34,982 nt of DNA, taken from positions 344,583 to 379,564 of the forward strand of contig NMRA01000264.1 in the NCBI GenBank assembly GCA_002633005.1, written 5' to 3'. Below the pieces are notes generated by a model. That model searched no databases, had not been told where the DNA came from, and saw nothing but the letters and a program-made list of their open reading frames with translations. Both the position numbers and the translations under genes were made by a program. This DNA comes from Phoronis australis. Lineage: Eukaryota > Phoronida > Phoronidae. This document shows positions 1 through 11,400 of this stretch, piece after piece (position 1 is the first letter of the stretch; each line of letters starts with the position of its first letter).

Positions 1-918
1 GTAAGTAGGACACTACAAAGAAAGTGGTGAATTGCTGAGATATGCTATATTTCATGGCGACGAAAGCCGATGCATAAGATCGCTCCACAACTGGTAGAAC
101 GTCAATTTTCCAATGCCAGTAAACAATTATGTTTACTGAAGGAGGAGTGAAGGTTTTAATGACACTGATTTTTTGACACATTTTATTTGGCCAGTTAGGT
201 GCAAAACTGTATATTTAGTATACAGCTTTGCACAAAGTCGAAGGCTAACCCACTGTGGCATTAACCTAGACAGTGACCACCATCTCTAGCTGACGGTCAA
301 AGCTCCTATAGGCACTTCATACGCAGGAAGTGTTTCAGAGAATTATGCCCCACACCGATTAAAAAATCAAATTCCCGTTCTTATAAGTACCCTTAGTGAA
401 TAGAGGGACACCTTAAGAGGCAGTCGATGTCTTTAATTCCTTCCAACTCAAACAAATACTCCCATCATCAAACTTTTTCTTCCAGCAGTCCTTTGTTCAG
501 TTCCCAAAATCAGATATTGGCCATTTATAACATTGTGCGCCGCAGGTGGAATAGCGTCATATCCCCTGGAATGCGCTATGTAAAAGAAAAAGTTTGATAA
601 CGGCAGTATTCGTTAGAGTTGGAAGTAATTAAAGACATCGAGGGCCTACTACTACTAGTCCTGTCTGTCAGGCTCTATACGCAAAAGATACTAATAGCAA
701 CGTGACATTGTTGTTTCAATCAGTGTGAGGCATACTTTCCAAAGCTTCCGGCGAAGGAGCTTCACTGTCTTTGCTGACCTGCTAGAGACGGTGGCCACAG
801 TTCCACAGTTTACTAATTACTATTACTAGTATTAGTATTAGCCACCCTAAGTCCTAACTAGTAACTGACTTATTGATGAACTAGGAAATTCAAAGCTCTA
901 AAACTAATGACAATTTAC
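1..918 (-). other. ELP4 intron 1 (partial)
   Basis: This is non-coding sequence upstream on the + strand of the ELP4 exon donor, so it is the beginning of ELP4 intron 1. It contains the inverted-repeat MITE at 424-641 and AT-rich ACT/ATT-type simple sequence near 645-660 and 815-840. I see no further exon in it. Confidence 0.6.
424..641. mobile_element. MITE with long terminal inverted repeats
   Basis: Positions 424-482 (starting TCGATGTCTTTAATTCCTTC) and the reverse complement of 585-641 (starting TCGATGTCTTTAATTACTTC) match over nearly 58 bases with few mismatches. They flank about 100 bases of unrelated sequence. The roughly 218-bp structure would fold into one hairpin, typical of a non-autonomous DNA transposon. 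No coding capacity and no clear target-site duplication is visible, so the superfamily is unknown. Confidence 0.75.
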
Positions 919-1075
919 CAAGAACATTGTCAAGAGATGGTACTCCTGTAGAAATTAAAAGCTGATTGTTTTGTAAAGAAGGCTTTGTTCCTCGTATCTG
1001 CAAAACTTTCGATCTAATTTTCTTCTGAAAACTTGTGTTTACCACGGGCGCAGCCATTACTGGATATGACGTCAT
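919..1075 (-). CDS. ELP4: Elongator complex protein 4, first coding exon (partial gene)
   Basis: ELP4 is a RecA-like subunit of the Elp4-5-6 ring of Elongator, which works in tRNA wobble-uridine modification. The exon encodes about 52 residues. After MAAPVVNTSFQKK comes a stretch reading IRGTKPSLQNNQLLISTG and then VPSLDNVLG, which follows the conserved ELP4 N-terminus (human order: AGTRPSVRNGQLLVSTG, then LPALDQLLGG). The exon ends at 919 in phase 1 with donor GTAAAT at 918-913, where the family glycine run would continue in the next exon. Two in-frame starts exist, at 1075 and 1057. The second (MAAP) resembles the usual start, and the first overlaps a CRE motif, so 1057 is the likelier initiator. 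The remaining exons lie beyond the left edge. The family call comes from the motif match; the exact start is inferred. Confidence 0.85.
1067..1074. promoter_or_regulatory. CRE palindrome (CREB/ATF motif) at the ELP4 start
   Basis: The perfect palindrome TGACGTCA lies at 1067-1074, overlapping the upstream candidate ATG of ELP4. In animal promoters this octamer is the CREB/ATF binding site and is usually close to the transcription start. It therefore suggests that ELP4 transcription starts near here and that translation starts at 1057. Confidence 0.45.
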
Positions 1076-2376
1076 GAATGAACAGCAGTGCGCGGTATAA
1101 TAACATTTCGAATATTTTTGAAGAAATCAAGAAAGCTCTTGAAACGTATCACAACTTCACACGATAAGCTCAAGAATCTAACTATACAAATTTCCTGGTA
1201 TCCGTCAATGAGTAAATATATTGATATTGTTTAGAATTCGTCTGCTGAGCTAAACGAGTCGTCTGCTCTGTGCTCGCTCTGTCCGCGAGTCCGCCGAGAG
1301 ATTTTAAAGGGTACGTGCGAAAAAGTTGCTACTGATTGTTTTTGTAGTGAACAATTCAATTCAACAGTCACGATGGTCGTTTGCGTTAACTATTGTTCGG
1401 TTTTTTGACTTTGAAACTCACACGCTAAACACAGGCGTGTTGCTTTACGACTCCAATTATCTCATCCAACACGTTCACTAGGTCACTTCAGTCGCGATCG
1501 AGCCTTTGCCTTTGATGTGATAAGGACTTTGCTAGATACTCTGGGGGTAAACGGTGCACATTTTCTCGTCCACTTGTGTGCAAATCCTGTTAGCGTAAGG
1601 TCTGAAACACCTGTGCTTTTGGTTGAATTTTTAGTGAATAGTCTACTAAATTACGTCAGTTTACAGTGATTTCATTAAAAGTTCTCTGGGGATGATTCAA
1701 ACTGCTGTGGATGTCAGGGGCTGATCCAAGATTTTGAGTTAGGGGTGGCCAGGGCATAGTATTAGCCAGGATTTTGCCCGTCCGACATTCGCACCCCCGT
1801 ACCAAATGGAAGTGGCCCCCTCGCCCCCCCCCAGTTAAATTTGCCACTGGATGTCAGACTGTAGATGATGTGACAGTACTGACTCAACATTTTACAGGGT
1901 GGGAACACTAAAAACTAAGAAGTATTGTCACAACTGGAAACAGATCAAGCCTGTTCATGAAGACATGCCTGAGTTAATTAAGCTTATAAATCTTTGTTAG
2001 GGCATAGGACACAAAGGGTATGGAAAGGTACAATCCACAGGTAATGACATGGGCAGTGCAACACTGAAATAAGTGAAGGGGGAGCTATAGCCTCCCCAGG
2101 CCCCTATGGTGCGCCGCCGCCCCTGGATGAGAGTGAGTGGGGTATAATTTGTAAATGAAAAAATAAATGTCTCAACCACGAAGATAAGATCCCTCACACA
2201 GGTAACACTGCAAACATGGAGACTTGATATGGCAATAATATGCCAACATGGATATTTGTAAAATATTCAATTTGTAAATACACAATTCCTTATCACCCAT
2301 GTCCCAGTCTGTCCCAGAGCATGCCCCAAACTGGAGAATTTTTGTCATAGATAAAGTTTCAACTTGACTATCTTAT
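1076..2376. other. ELP4-FBXO47 divergent intergenic region
   Basis: ELP4 (-) and FBXO47 (+) point away from each other across this stretch, which should hold both promoters and any 5' UTR exon of FBXO47. CpG-containing sequence is visible at 1085-1340. An acceptor-like tatttacag ends at 2409, just before the FBXO47 start, so an upstream untranslated FBXO47 exon is likely. A hAT-like MITE occupies about 1716-1847. I could not place a transcription start. Confidence 0.5.
1716..1847. mobile_element. Short hAT-like MITE flanked by a direct repeat
   Basis: The block begins AGGGGCTGATCCAAG and ends in a C-run followed by TTTGCCAC. It is flanked by the direct repeat TGGATGTC at 1708-1715 and 1848-1855, extendable to 10 bp with the next two bases. 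An 8-bp duplication and CAGNGGC-like ends are hAT hallmarks. The interior is low-complexity G/C runs with no coding capacity. Confidence 0.55.
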
Positions 2377-2415
2377 GTGACTGTTGTAGATGTGTTTAAT
2401 TATTTACAGGTTAGA

Positions 2416-5400
2416 ATGTTGACTTTGAAACAGTTGTTCCCTTGTATTAAAGTGAGACGATCAAGCAGATTGCAAGAAAAAAGAAGCTTTTGCCATGTTG
2501 ATGATACTGCGCTGGGCTATTTAGACAGTATTCCATTGGAGCTTAAGTTTTTAGTGTTTAGTTATTTGAAAGGTTGGTATTCAACATTTGATGTAAAAAA
2601 TCTTTTGCTTGATAGTATTTGCTTTTCGAATTTATGTGACAAATTATCAAAATGATATTAAAACGTGTAGAATGATTCATTAAAATTGAGCATGAGGAAT
2701 CTGTAGGTTATCTATCTTTCCTTCTAATATGTAAGCAGCCAGACACAGAGATAGATGCATCTGATTGTCATGTTGAAATTGGTTCAATGCATTGCTAAAA
2801 CAGTATTTCTGTATTTGTATAGCTTCTCTTCAGTGAATTGGTTCAACTGTAGATAATGGTTTGACATAACAAAAGTGGAATATTGCTTCATTTAAAATGA
2901 TACTTTTAGATCCATTTTATGGAAACACTACTGAACAGTCTTTGTAAACTTCTAGCCTCAGAAAACTACTAAGCATTGAGCCTCATTCCAGCCAGAATCA
3001 CCAATTTTTAGTCCCAGAAGCAGTCAATGAAATCCACTGGGCCTATAGTATAATTGTGAAAGTTGAAGGCCCGCTAACTTGTCACATAAATTAGTTTTAA
3101 TAAAAAAGTCACTGCATGTGGTCTTAAAGTGAACAAACGGGGACCAACTTTACAAAAATTAGATTTCACAGAAGGAACACAGTTCTTTTTAGAAATTAAA
3201 CTTAAAATGTGAGAACTGCAAAATTTTGTATGCCTTTTCAGTCATTATTTCTTTGCACTCTCATTGAAACTCGTAGTTGTTTCAGTGGAAGACTTAAGCA
3301 TCTTAACAATTACGTCCAAAGCATTGAGAAACATAGTAGAAGACTACCGACATACGCCCTCTGGGTGGCGGCATGCACTACCGTATGCTGATGTACATAG
3401 GTGTCTGGACACAGCAGAGCAAGCAGTGTACATAAAGCACTTCCAACGATTAGGTAGGATATAGAGTTTTATAATATGCAAGTTTGTGGATGAGGGGTGG
3501 TTTTAGCCAACATACCGCATATTACGATAAATACTCTTTCATTTAGGTCACAATATGGAGAGAATGGTTGTTTGTTTTGTTGAATTTCTAAAGGTTACAA
3601 TAAGATAAACTGGACTTCATTATCAACATGATCTGTTCTGAACAGCTGCAACACTGAGCACAAAATTTGTATAACTTTGAACATTTGAACAATGTAATTG
3701 GCCTTTGATATAGAAAATTTGAAATTTTGCTTCTTATTGTTGTGAAAAATTGGAATAGACATTGTTTGTGATGATGTTTTGAGTCAAACAATTTTTTGAT
3801 ACATATTTGAATTTTATCTCAATAAAAATGTTCAACATTTAGCAATTACTCTTTACTAGTGTTTCTGCCAAAACTGGATGTTTTTATTGATATTGCGTTG
3901 AAACATGACATAAGTTAGTCATTCCATTTGAGTACATGATGCTTGCAATTGATTGATGGATATATGATCAGTGTAAAATATCTGTGCCTTGTATTATTTA
4001 TAAAATTATCAGAAGATCTTCTCTTCCAGCATGAACTACATAACAATTTTCATTTTTTGGTTTATTTTTACTTGTTATTTTATTTTATTCCTTATTTTTG
4101 TTTGTCACCCCTCTTATTTTTAATTCAGCATGTCTGTCTGTTGTTTATCAGTTTTGTATAAGTTTTGTGATGCATTATTTTTCCTCGTCACTTGACTGTT
4201 AAATGTTAAAAAATCCTTTGCTAAATCAGTCAATTAAAAATCTGACATGATAGCTTTGGCTGTTGAATTGCTTTTGTTTTTTGGTAGGGTTGTTGATGAA
4301 AAGATCAACATGTCTATACAACACATTGATTCGTCTTAAAATAATAAGTGAATATGCAAAGAAGGTAGGTTTATAGCTTTAAAGTCGTTAAATGTGTTTA
4401 AATGTTTTGTTTTCTTATTTCTGGTTTTTTTTATGAAATTCAATTTTAGGAATGTTTAAAATTTTGGGGATATGAAGTAAAGAATGCAGATACAGTAACG
4501 TAGATGTAAAACTTTGATAGCAATTTTTGAGAAGGTGTTAGAACTTTTTGTTATTGATTATGTTTATATATCCGACTGTCAATTTGCTTTATATTAGCTA
4601 TATATTTTTGACTGACATTTTTTGATAATGGTGCTCATATATAACATTGCAGTTACTGCAAATTCATATATCATAGGCGGATTTAGGGGGGGGGCAGGGG
4701 GCCTGGGCCCCCCCTTGGCTGGCACAAAAAAAATGAAACNGCTCAGATCCAATTTCAAGTGTCAAATTCGGAACACAGCGCATTCGTAATGGAACTATGG
4801 CTAAGTATAGGCTCTCCCGCGATATCCCAGATGACTGGCGGTGGCGCTGCGCACTTCGACTCCGTTTCCGTCATCTGCTCCACTGTGCAATGAAGAAAGT
4901 TACTTCATTTTTTAAAGAAAATGGAACCTGAGTGACAATGAAAAAACAGAAGCTGCTGGTAAGATGTGAATTTTAATCGAAGCCTTAGTGAATCACTCAG
5001 AAACTCATAATTCTCCAAAGCAATCCTGTCATTATTGCCAACACGGAAAACGGATTTAGTCTTTTGGGCAATTGAAGACTATTTTGAATACAACAAATTT
5101 GCTACGAACCGATTGCACAAAATATAAAACGCGTAATAAGCATTACAAAAAGAAGTAGGTTTCGCGTGCAAACCCTGTGGACCATAAACAAGTAGGTCTC
5201 TAATAGTAACAAATTCGGAGTTAAATCGTGGTGGTGTAGTGGTAAAGCATGCACGCTCTATCTGCCAGGTCGTGAGTTTGAGTCTGTGGTACCTACAGTT
5301 TTTCCTGTTTGACATGTTCTCCGTGTTCTTCTTTCTTTTTTGTTTCTTGGATAATGCTTCAGGAATCAAGGAAAATGTTTGATTTTTAGAGGAAAAAACA

Positions 5401-8400
5401 GAAAAATTTCCTGGGCCTCCCCCCATTTGGTGCTATGCACATCTACAATTGTGGTTTGCGCAAATGCTTACAGACAAAATGTTGGGCCCCCCTTGTGATA
5501 TTCTAGATCCGCCACTGTATATGTACGATCATGTGTTGTCCTTAGTAATTTCTTAATTAGCTGGGGTGTAAAGTGTTAACTGACTGGTCATGAAGGGCAA
5601 CAGATACAAATCTAAGGTTGGTTGACAGTAATGAAACATAGGGTAGGCTACCTCGAACTCTTTTTTCACTGATTATAGCAACACAAGGTTGGTTGACAGT
5701 AATGAAACATAGGGCAGGCAACATCGGAGTCTTCTTTCACTGATTATAGCAACACAAGGTTGGTTGACAGTAATGAAACATAGGGCAGGCAACCTCGGAG
5801 TCTTTCTTCACTGATTATAGCAACACAAGGTGGGTTACAGTAATGAAACATAGGGCAGGCTACCTTAGAATCTTTCCTCACTGATTATAGCAACACAACG
5901 GGGTTGTCTCGAGTAAAGATATCTGCATGCATCTCTTTGTGTCCCTTGTTGGCTGCTGGAATAGTTTTGTTCAGTACAAGGAATATCACAATACATACAC
6001 TTTTTCCAAACAAAATATAATAAACTGATTCCTGATACAGTTGTAATAGAAAAAACCCAGATGTTATGGACTCAGTATACATGGCAACTGCAACCATTTT
6101 GTTTTTTTTTTAATGAAATTCTTCCAGGAGTCCATTTATTTAGTTTTTGTCTTCTTTTGTCTTTTGATAATGCCAATCTTTCTTTCAACTCCTTTTATTC
6201 TAGTTATTGTGCTTGTCATCAAAAAGTTGCCATGATATCTCATCATGCTTGTCACTACTGGCCTTTGGTACATTTCTACACACATTCACTGCTGGGTGGG
6301 ATGATACAGAGTGCAGAAAGGTGTTTGACTTTGTCTGCACCATATCATCTATACTGAAGCAAACAGAGAAAACATTTTCTGCTCGACCAGGTGAATGACG
6401 TTGATTATTTCATCATGGGACAGTGAAATTAAATCTACACCCAACACTAATTGAAAAAAATATTTACTAATGTTGACTGGAATTTTCTAAACTTTAGTTG
6501 CATGATTGTTGCTTATTGTAACAATTCCTGACTTGGAAAAATTAGTTGGCTCTCATGTTGGCCAATTTTGAACAAATGAGAATGAGTGGTTATGACAAAA
6601 TGTGAAAGCAGGTGCTTTGATAAAGCAGGTGTTTTCACATTATGGAAATAACTGTTAATCACTCACAATTAAAAATGTTATTAGCACGCTTGCCAGGCAT
6701 CAAAAGTACTTAAATCAGTTTTTTAATGAGAGACAACGTTGTTTGTTGGTATATATTTGTCCAATACCATACTTTGATAATACTTTGGGTATAAAGCAAA
6801 TGGATTAGAAATTTAGACTTTAATTCGTAAACATGAAGTGAAAAAACAGAACACTTGCTAATACAAGGACAGTTTTACACTTGTGCTAACAAATGTGTTT
6901 TGTTTTCATATTTTACCATTTCTGTTTATTGATGTTAAGAAACTTTATGGAGTAGTATTTAACTTATCGTTTTTAAGAATGGGGCTATTCGGAGAATTCT
7001 CCTCGCGGTGTCGCTGCTGTACTAGTGGTGATTGAATTGCGAATGCGTGGCTGTCTGCATGTAAACAACTGGTAAAAGATGCAATTTTTATCAAAATACG
7101 TCGTCGCGCTAAGCCGTATTACTGCTAATTTCCCTGGTGCAAGCCTTCGACAGGTGGCCACAAATTCCCAAAAGACCTAAGGTTACTATATTCGTGGACA
7201 ATTGCGGTCAAAAGGGTCAACTAATTGACAAAAAGTGTGTGGATGCTGAAGCCCCGTGTGTGCTCTATGACTAAACAGTTCCATTCGGAGACTACACAAC
7301 ATTACTTGGTAAGTTTTTTTGCAATCAAGTTTCTATCAACATCGTTTGGTGATGTTATCCCCACCAGTTACCCCACTGAATAACAGGTTTATTGAGTGGA
7401 ACTAGTGTTTCTTTTAGGAAACTCACCCGATGCCGGGTAAGCTAGCAGCACATATTCATATTGTCCTGGGTGGGAGTGCTCCCAAAATAAGAGGTGTATG
7501 GTACGTGATGCACAGAAGTCAAGGGTGACTTTTTCACAGCAGTTTCTCTTTAAAACTATGCCGTTTCCAATAAAATTCTCTAGATGTGTGAGTTTCCTTA
7601 TTTTATCGCGGATTTCCCCCCAGGACTACCAGATCAGTTATCCAATCAACATGAATAAGCCTAATTCAGTAAATGTCGTAACATTGTATTGGAAGAAAAA
7701 TTGACACCTAGAATGAATTTTACTTGTTGAGATCACATTTTAAGTTTCATGAAAAATAGTTATTGTTAAATCACTTTTAGCCTGTTTCACATATTTTAAT
7801 TCAGATATTGAATAAGACTTGGGTACAAAGGTTATTAGTTTCTACACATAAACATGAAGATGAAACGTCAAGTATGTTCTGTCTTACAAAAGTAGTTTTG
7901 TCTTGTCTTTCCCTTTACAATTTGCTAATATTTCTCCGACTATTCTGTTACAGGTGAGCGAAAACAACTGAAACCAACGGCCCGACCATTTATTTTACCT
8001 TTGGACAAAGTGAAAAGCAATCCTTCAGCAATAACCGGAGAGAATTGAACATAATTCAGAAATTAGCACTTGATATGCCTTATTATGGACTCCGTTGCAA
8101 TGTTGTTTCTTTCTGTGCTTTTTTCAGTTTGCCATTTGTTTTTAAATACACTGATAATTGTTTATTCTCGAATCTTCTGCATAGCAGATTCTTATCCAGC
8201 TAGGTACAATTGAAAACATACAATAAGACAATCGATGCAGCCACTGAATGTAATTTCCCCATAATGTGTACCAAATTGAAAAGTTTTTACCAATAGTTAA
8301 AGCCTTTCTTCTGAAAGGAAAATTTAATGTCACTCAGCTTTTGGCTTTCATTTCACTGAGATCTAGTTTCAATGGCCTATAGAAGCGCTTGTAAAAAACA

Positions 8401-11400
8401 CGTGGCTTTCTTTCATGTAACCTCATTCAGCCTCAATAACATCCACAATTAGACCCTTGAACGTAAACACAGCAGCATATAACTTGAATCGTTTTGAGCC
8501 CAAAATCAGACCCTTGAAGTAGACCAGAGTGTCACTAGGTCTTCTTTAGCTTCAGTCCCTCGTGTTTCTTCCAGGAAAGGAAATAAGCTATTGTCCACAC
8601 ATGACTCATTGCCTATGAAAGGGCATCCTCACCAACAAGGCTTACTTGTGTAGCAGTCAGATATAGTTCGTCTGAATACACAGACAGTCCACTGGCACAT
8701 TGTCTCATGGTAACTTTGTACTGCAATTCACATTTCTCCAGGGCCACTGACTTGTACATTGTGCCATGCAGCACTTCTGGTGTGTGGAAGTGCTGTGGGA
8801 AGAGAACCGAGTAACAAAGCTTGTCTATGATACAGCTTGAAGTGGCTTTAAAATGTCACTGAACCTGGAACAAATATTGAAATGTGAATAATTAAGTACT
8901 CCAGATTGGGTCAAAAACGTTATCCCTGTTGTTCAAAAATATATGGTGACTGCTCTACAGTTTCACATAAAATTAAATAATTAATTACTATTTTCAGAAA
9001 CCAAGGGTGTATATAACAAGCATTGCATAAAACTGTGTCTTTATTTTTTATTCGTAGCCATAACAATTCTTTAAACGTATCACTTGTCTGCAAAATATAC
9101 AAGCTTTTTGAGACAACTTCAAACCTTTGTTACCCATTTTCAAGCCTTTTTAATTTTGATACTTTCAGCAATTTCAAACTCCCATTACAGTTTCATGGGT
9201 CTGTCAAGAATACTTCTAGTCTAAGGTTGAGGGAACCGTTTCTCAGACTTTTAATCAGTGTTTCTTCTAATAGAAGATATGAAGACTTGGGTCATTTAAA
9301 AATGATGACTAATCTTTCTGTTGTTTAAGAGTAATTACAAATCGTAAGGCACCATCAAAAATGCAATTTTCACAAAAATGGCAGTCATTTGAATTTATAA
9401 CGGCTTGCAACATTTCAAGGCATGAGTTAAGACTATTCAGTCACTGTGAATTCAGAAAATGTAATATATTTCCATGGGTTTACAATAGCAAAACAGTTTC
9501 ATGAAATCAACTTGAAGGGACTTCATGAAGGTTAAGAATTACCTCACCATGCTCTTTTCCCCAAACATGTATTACCTGTTATTTCCACACATTCAGTTGT
9601 AACAAATATTACAACCCCAACCCCCCATGCCAATCCCCCGCTTCAAGGACCTGAATAAGAAAATTAACAAAATGACTTACATACCTTTCTTTAAAAATAG
9701 CTGTTCCTTTTCAAAGGCTTTGTTCGTTGCCTCCAACATTGAAAGTAGGCTTTGACAAAAGATCTGCACTGGATGGGAAGATTTTGTTGGTTAGCTGCTG
9801 TCAAATGCTAAAAACCAATTTTTGTCCATTCAGGGACGGTGCAGAAGCGATGCATATCTCCTCTGCACGGTACAAGCCCTCAAACCTAAAAACTAAAGGT
9901 TACGTGAAAACAGAAGTGATAGATTTCCATTTCAACGTGTAATAGATTTCCAGAAGACATATGATAGGGAGTAAACAAATAGTCTAATGCAATGGATATT
10001 TGTCATGTACCCCGCTTTGCCATTGGGCTTGAATTGTAATCTTAACTCATTAACCTGTATCGAGTTGACAGCATAAACATTCAGCATTGATTGATGTAAC
10101 TGTCACTGATAAACTGTTAGAAATCATTCCAAACAATATTAATGCTTTGATGTACGAAAAGATCCCGATTGCTACGTCAAGTATCGTATCACATATCACA
10201 ACAAACAAAGATAACCCGACCGGCGACTACCGCGAAGTCGACATCGGCGAGTACCTCAGTTAACAGACATCGGTAGAATAAGCATGGAATAATCGTTAAA
10301 ATAATCACAAACCTTACTTTTGTATAACGTCGTGCTTACTTCCTCTCATAGAAGCACCCTTTTCACGGAATCTCAGATTCAGTTGGCACGGCTGCAAGCC
10401 ATTTCACCATGTATTTAAAGGGCTCACGAAATCGAGGCTGTTAATCTATCACCACTAGTACACGCGCGCCCTCTAGTTATTGTAGATTTTCCGAATAGCC
10501 CCATTAGTTATCTTCTTAACATCTAATTCTTCTTGGTTTCATAAACATTGTTTGATTGATTAAAATTCTTTTGTAAGTTGAATAAAACACTTTCTCATAA
10601 CACAACTGTAACAACTTTGTTTTTTCTTTTCTTTTTATTTGTTTAGCAGCAGTGTGTGTTTCAATTTTAGACATATCTATAATATTGTTCACAATAAATG
10701 AACTTACCATGGGTGATCACTATGAAACAAGCATCCTGGTGAATTTGCTGGTTATGGGTAGTTGAATCATTAAAATTCTTACACCGTTTATAGACAAGTC
10801 CTCTATGAAAGTGCAGTTAAAAGGGTAATAAATGCAAACTTCTGTCAAGAACTATCGTTTGATTCAGGGCTCTTTATTGTTATAAAAGGCCTCGTCTTGT
10901 TTCAATTAGAAGTCTTTTCTAGACTTGAGAACGACATTATGTTAATTCATGCCAGGTTGCTTGTCAATGAGAAGATAGAACAGGTGATTATATTACTGCA
11001 GACCAAGTTACTTGTCAATGGCAGATTGGTTTCAGTCACTAAGGTAGTTGGAGAATCCTAGGCGTTTTATTGTGCGTAATTTAATTCAAACAAAGAGGTT
11101 GCGTAGATTTTGTTTTTAAATTGTCAGTGTGCAGGTGAAAAAAATGATGTTTAATTTCCATTTCCAGGTCAGTACCCTCACGTTGAGATGCATGTAAGAC
11201 TATTCTTCAGACGTGTGTTCACGGATGTATTGAGACGTCATGAAGACAGAGCATTCTGGCTGAGTATGATAGTGAAGAGTTTGCCCATGATCAATCAAGC
11301 CAGGATGTTATACCTCTTGTTTGGACCAGCCTCAGCAGGTACTGAACAGCTTGCAACGTATGGCGCTCGAGTGGGATTTGATTTTGTCATTTTTTAACAA

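Larger units (their letters stand above)
4365..6203 (+). other. FBXO47 intron 3
   Basis: Runs from donor GTAGGT to acceptor CCTTTTATTCTAG. It contains a hAT-like element (4672-5517) with a tRNA-like segment, and a four-unit 71-bp tandem array (5614-5897). The remainder is AT-rich and unassigned. Confidence 0.75.
6979..10504 (+). mobile_element. 3.5-kb inverted-repeat transposon with THAP-like remnant (P-element-like)
   Basis: The left end ATGGGGCTATTCGGA (6979-6993) is repeated in inverse at the right end (10490-10504). A second inverted pair, TGTACTAGTGGTGAT, lies inside at 7018-7032 and 10448-10462. Terminal plus subterminal inverted repeats recall P elements. Close to the left end is a THAP-like zinc-finger remnant (7105-7308) on the + strand, and THAP is the DNA-binding domain of P transposases. 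A coding-like + strand frame (10069-10263) ends near the right end. I found no target-site duplication and no intact transposase. The boundaries are well supported; the superfamily is inferred. Confidence 0.65.
6391..11167 (+). other. FBXO47 intron 4, enlarged by a transposon
   Basis: This is the longest FBXO47 intron (donor GTGAAT, acceptor ATTTCCATTTCCAG). About three quarters of it is the inverted-repeat element at 6979-10504. Flanking parts (6391-6978 and 10505-11167) are AT-rich with no recognised gene. Confidence 0.8.

Noticed and set aside
1373-1412. Short frame MVVCVNYC resembling a THAP start
   Set aside because: It stops after 11 codons and no following THAP motifs are present.
5079-5426. 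115-codon minus-strand frame inside the hAT-like element
   Set aside because: It spans a tRNA-like segment and low-complexity sequence and shows no transposase motif.
7141-7255. A frame reading PKVTIFVDN that recalls the start of a mitochondrial complex I subunit
   Set aside because: Only a few residues match and the frame then diverges; another frame over the same bases fits a THAP domain much better and the context is a transposon.
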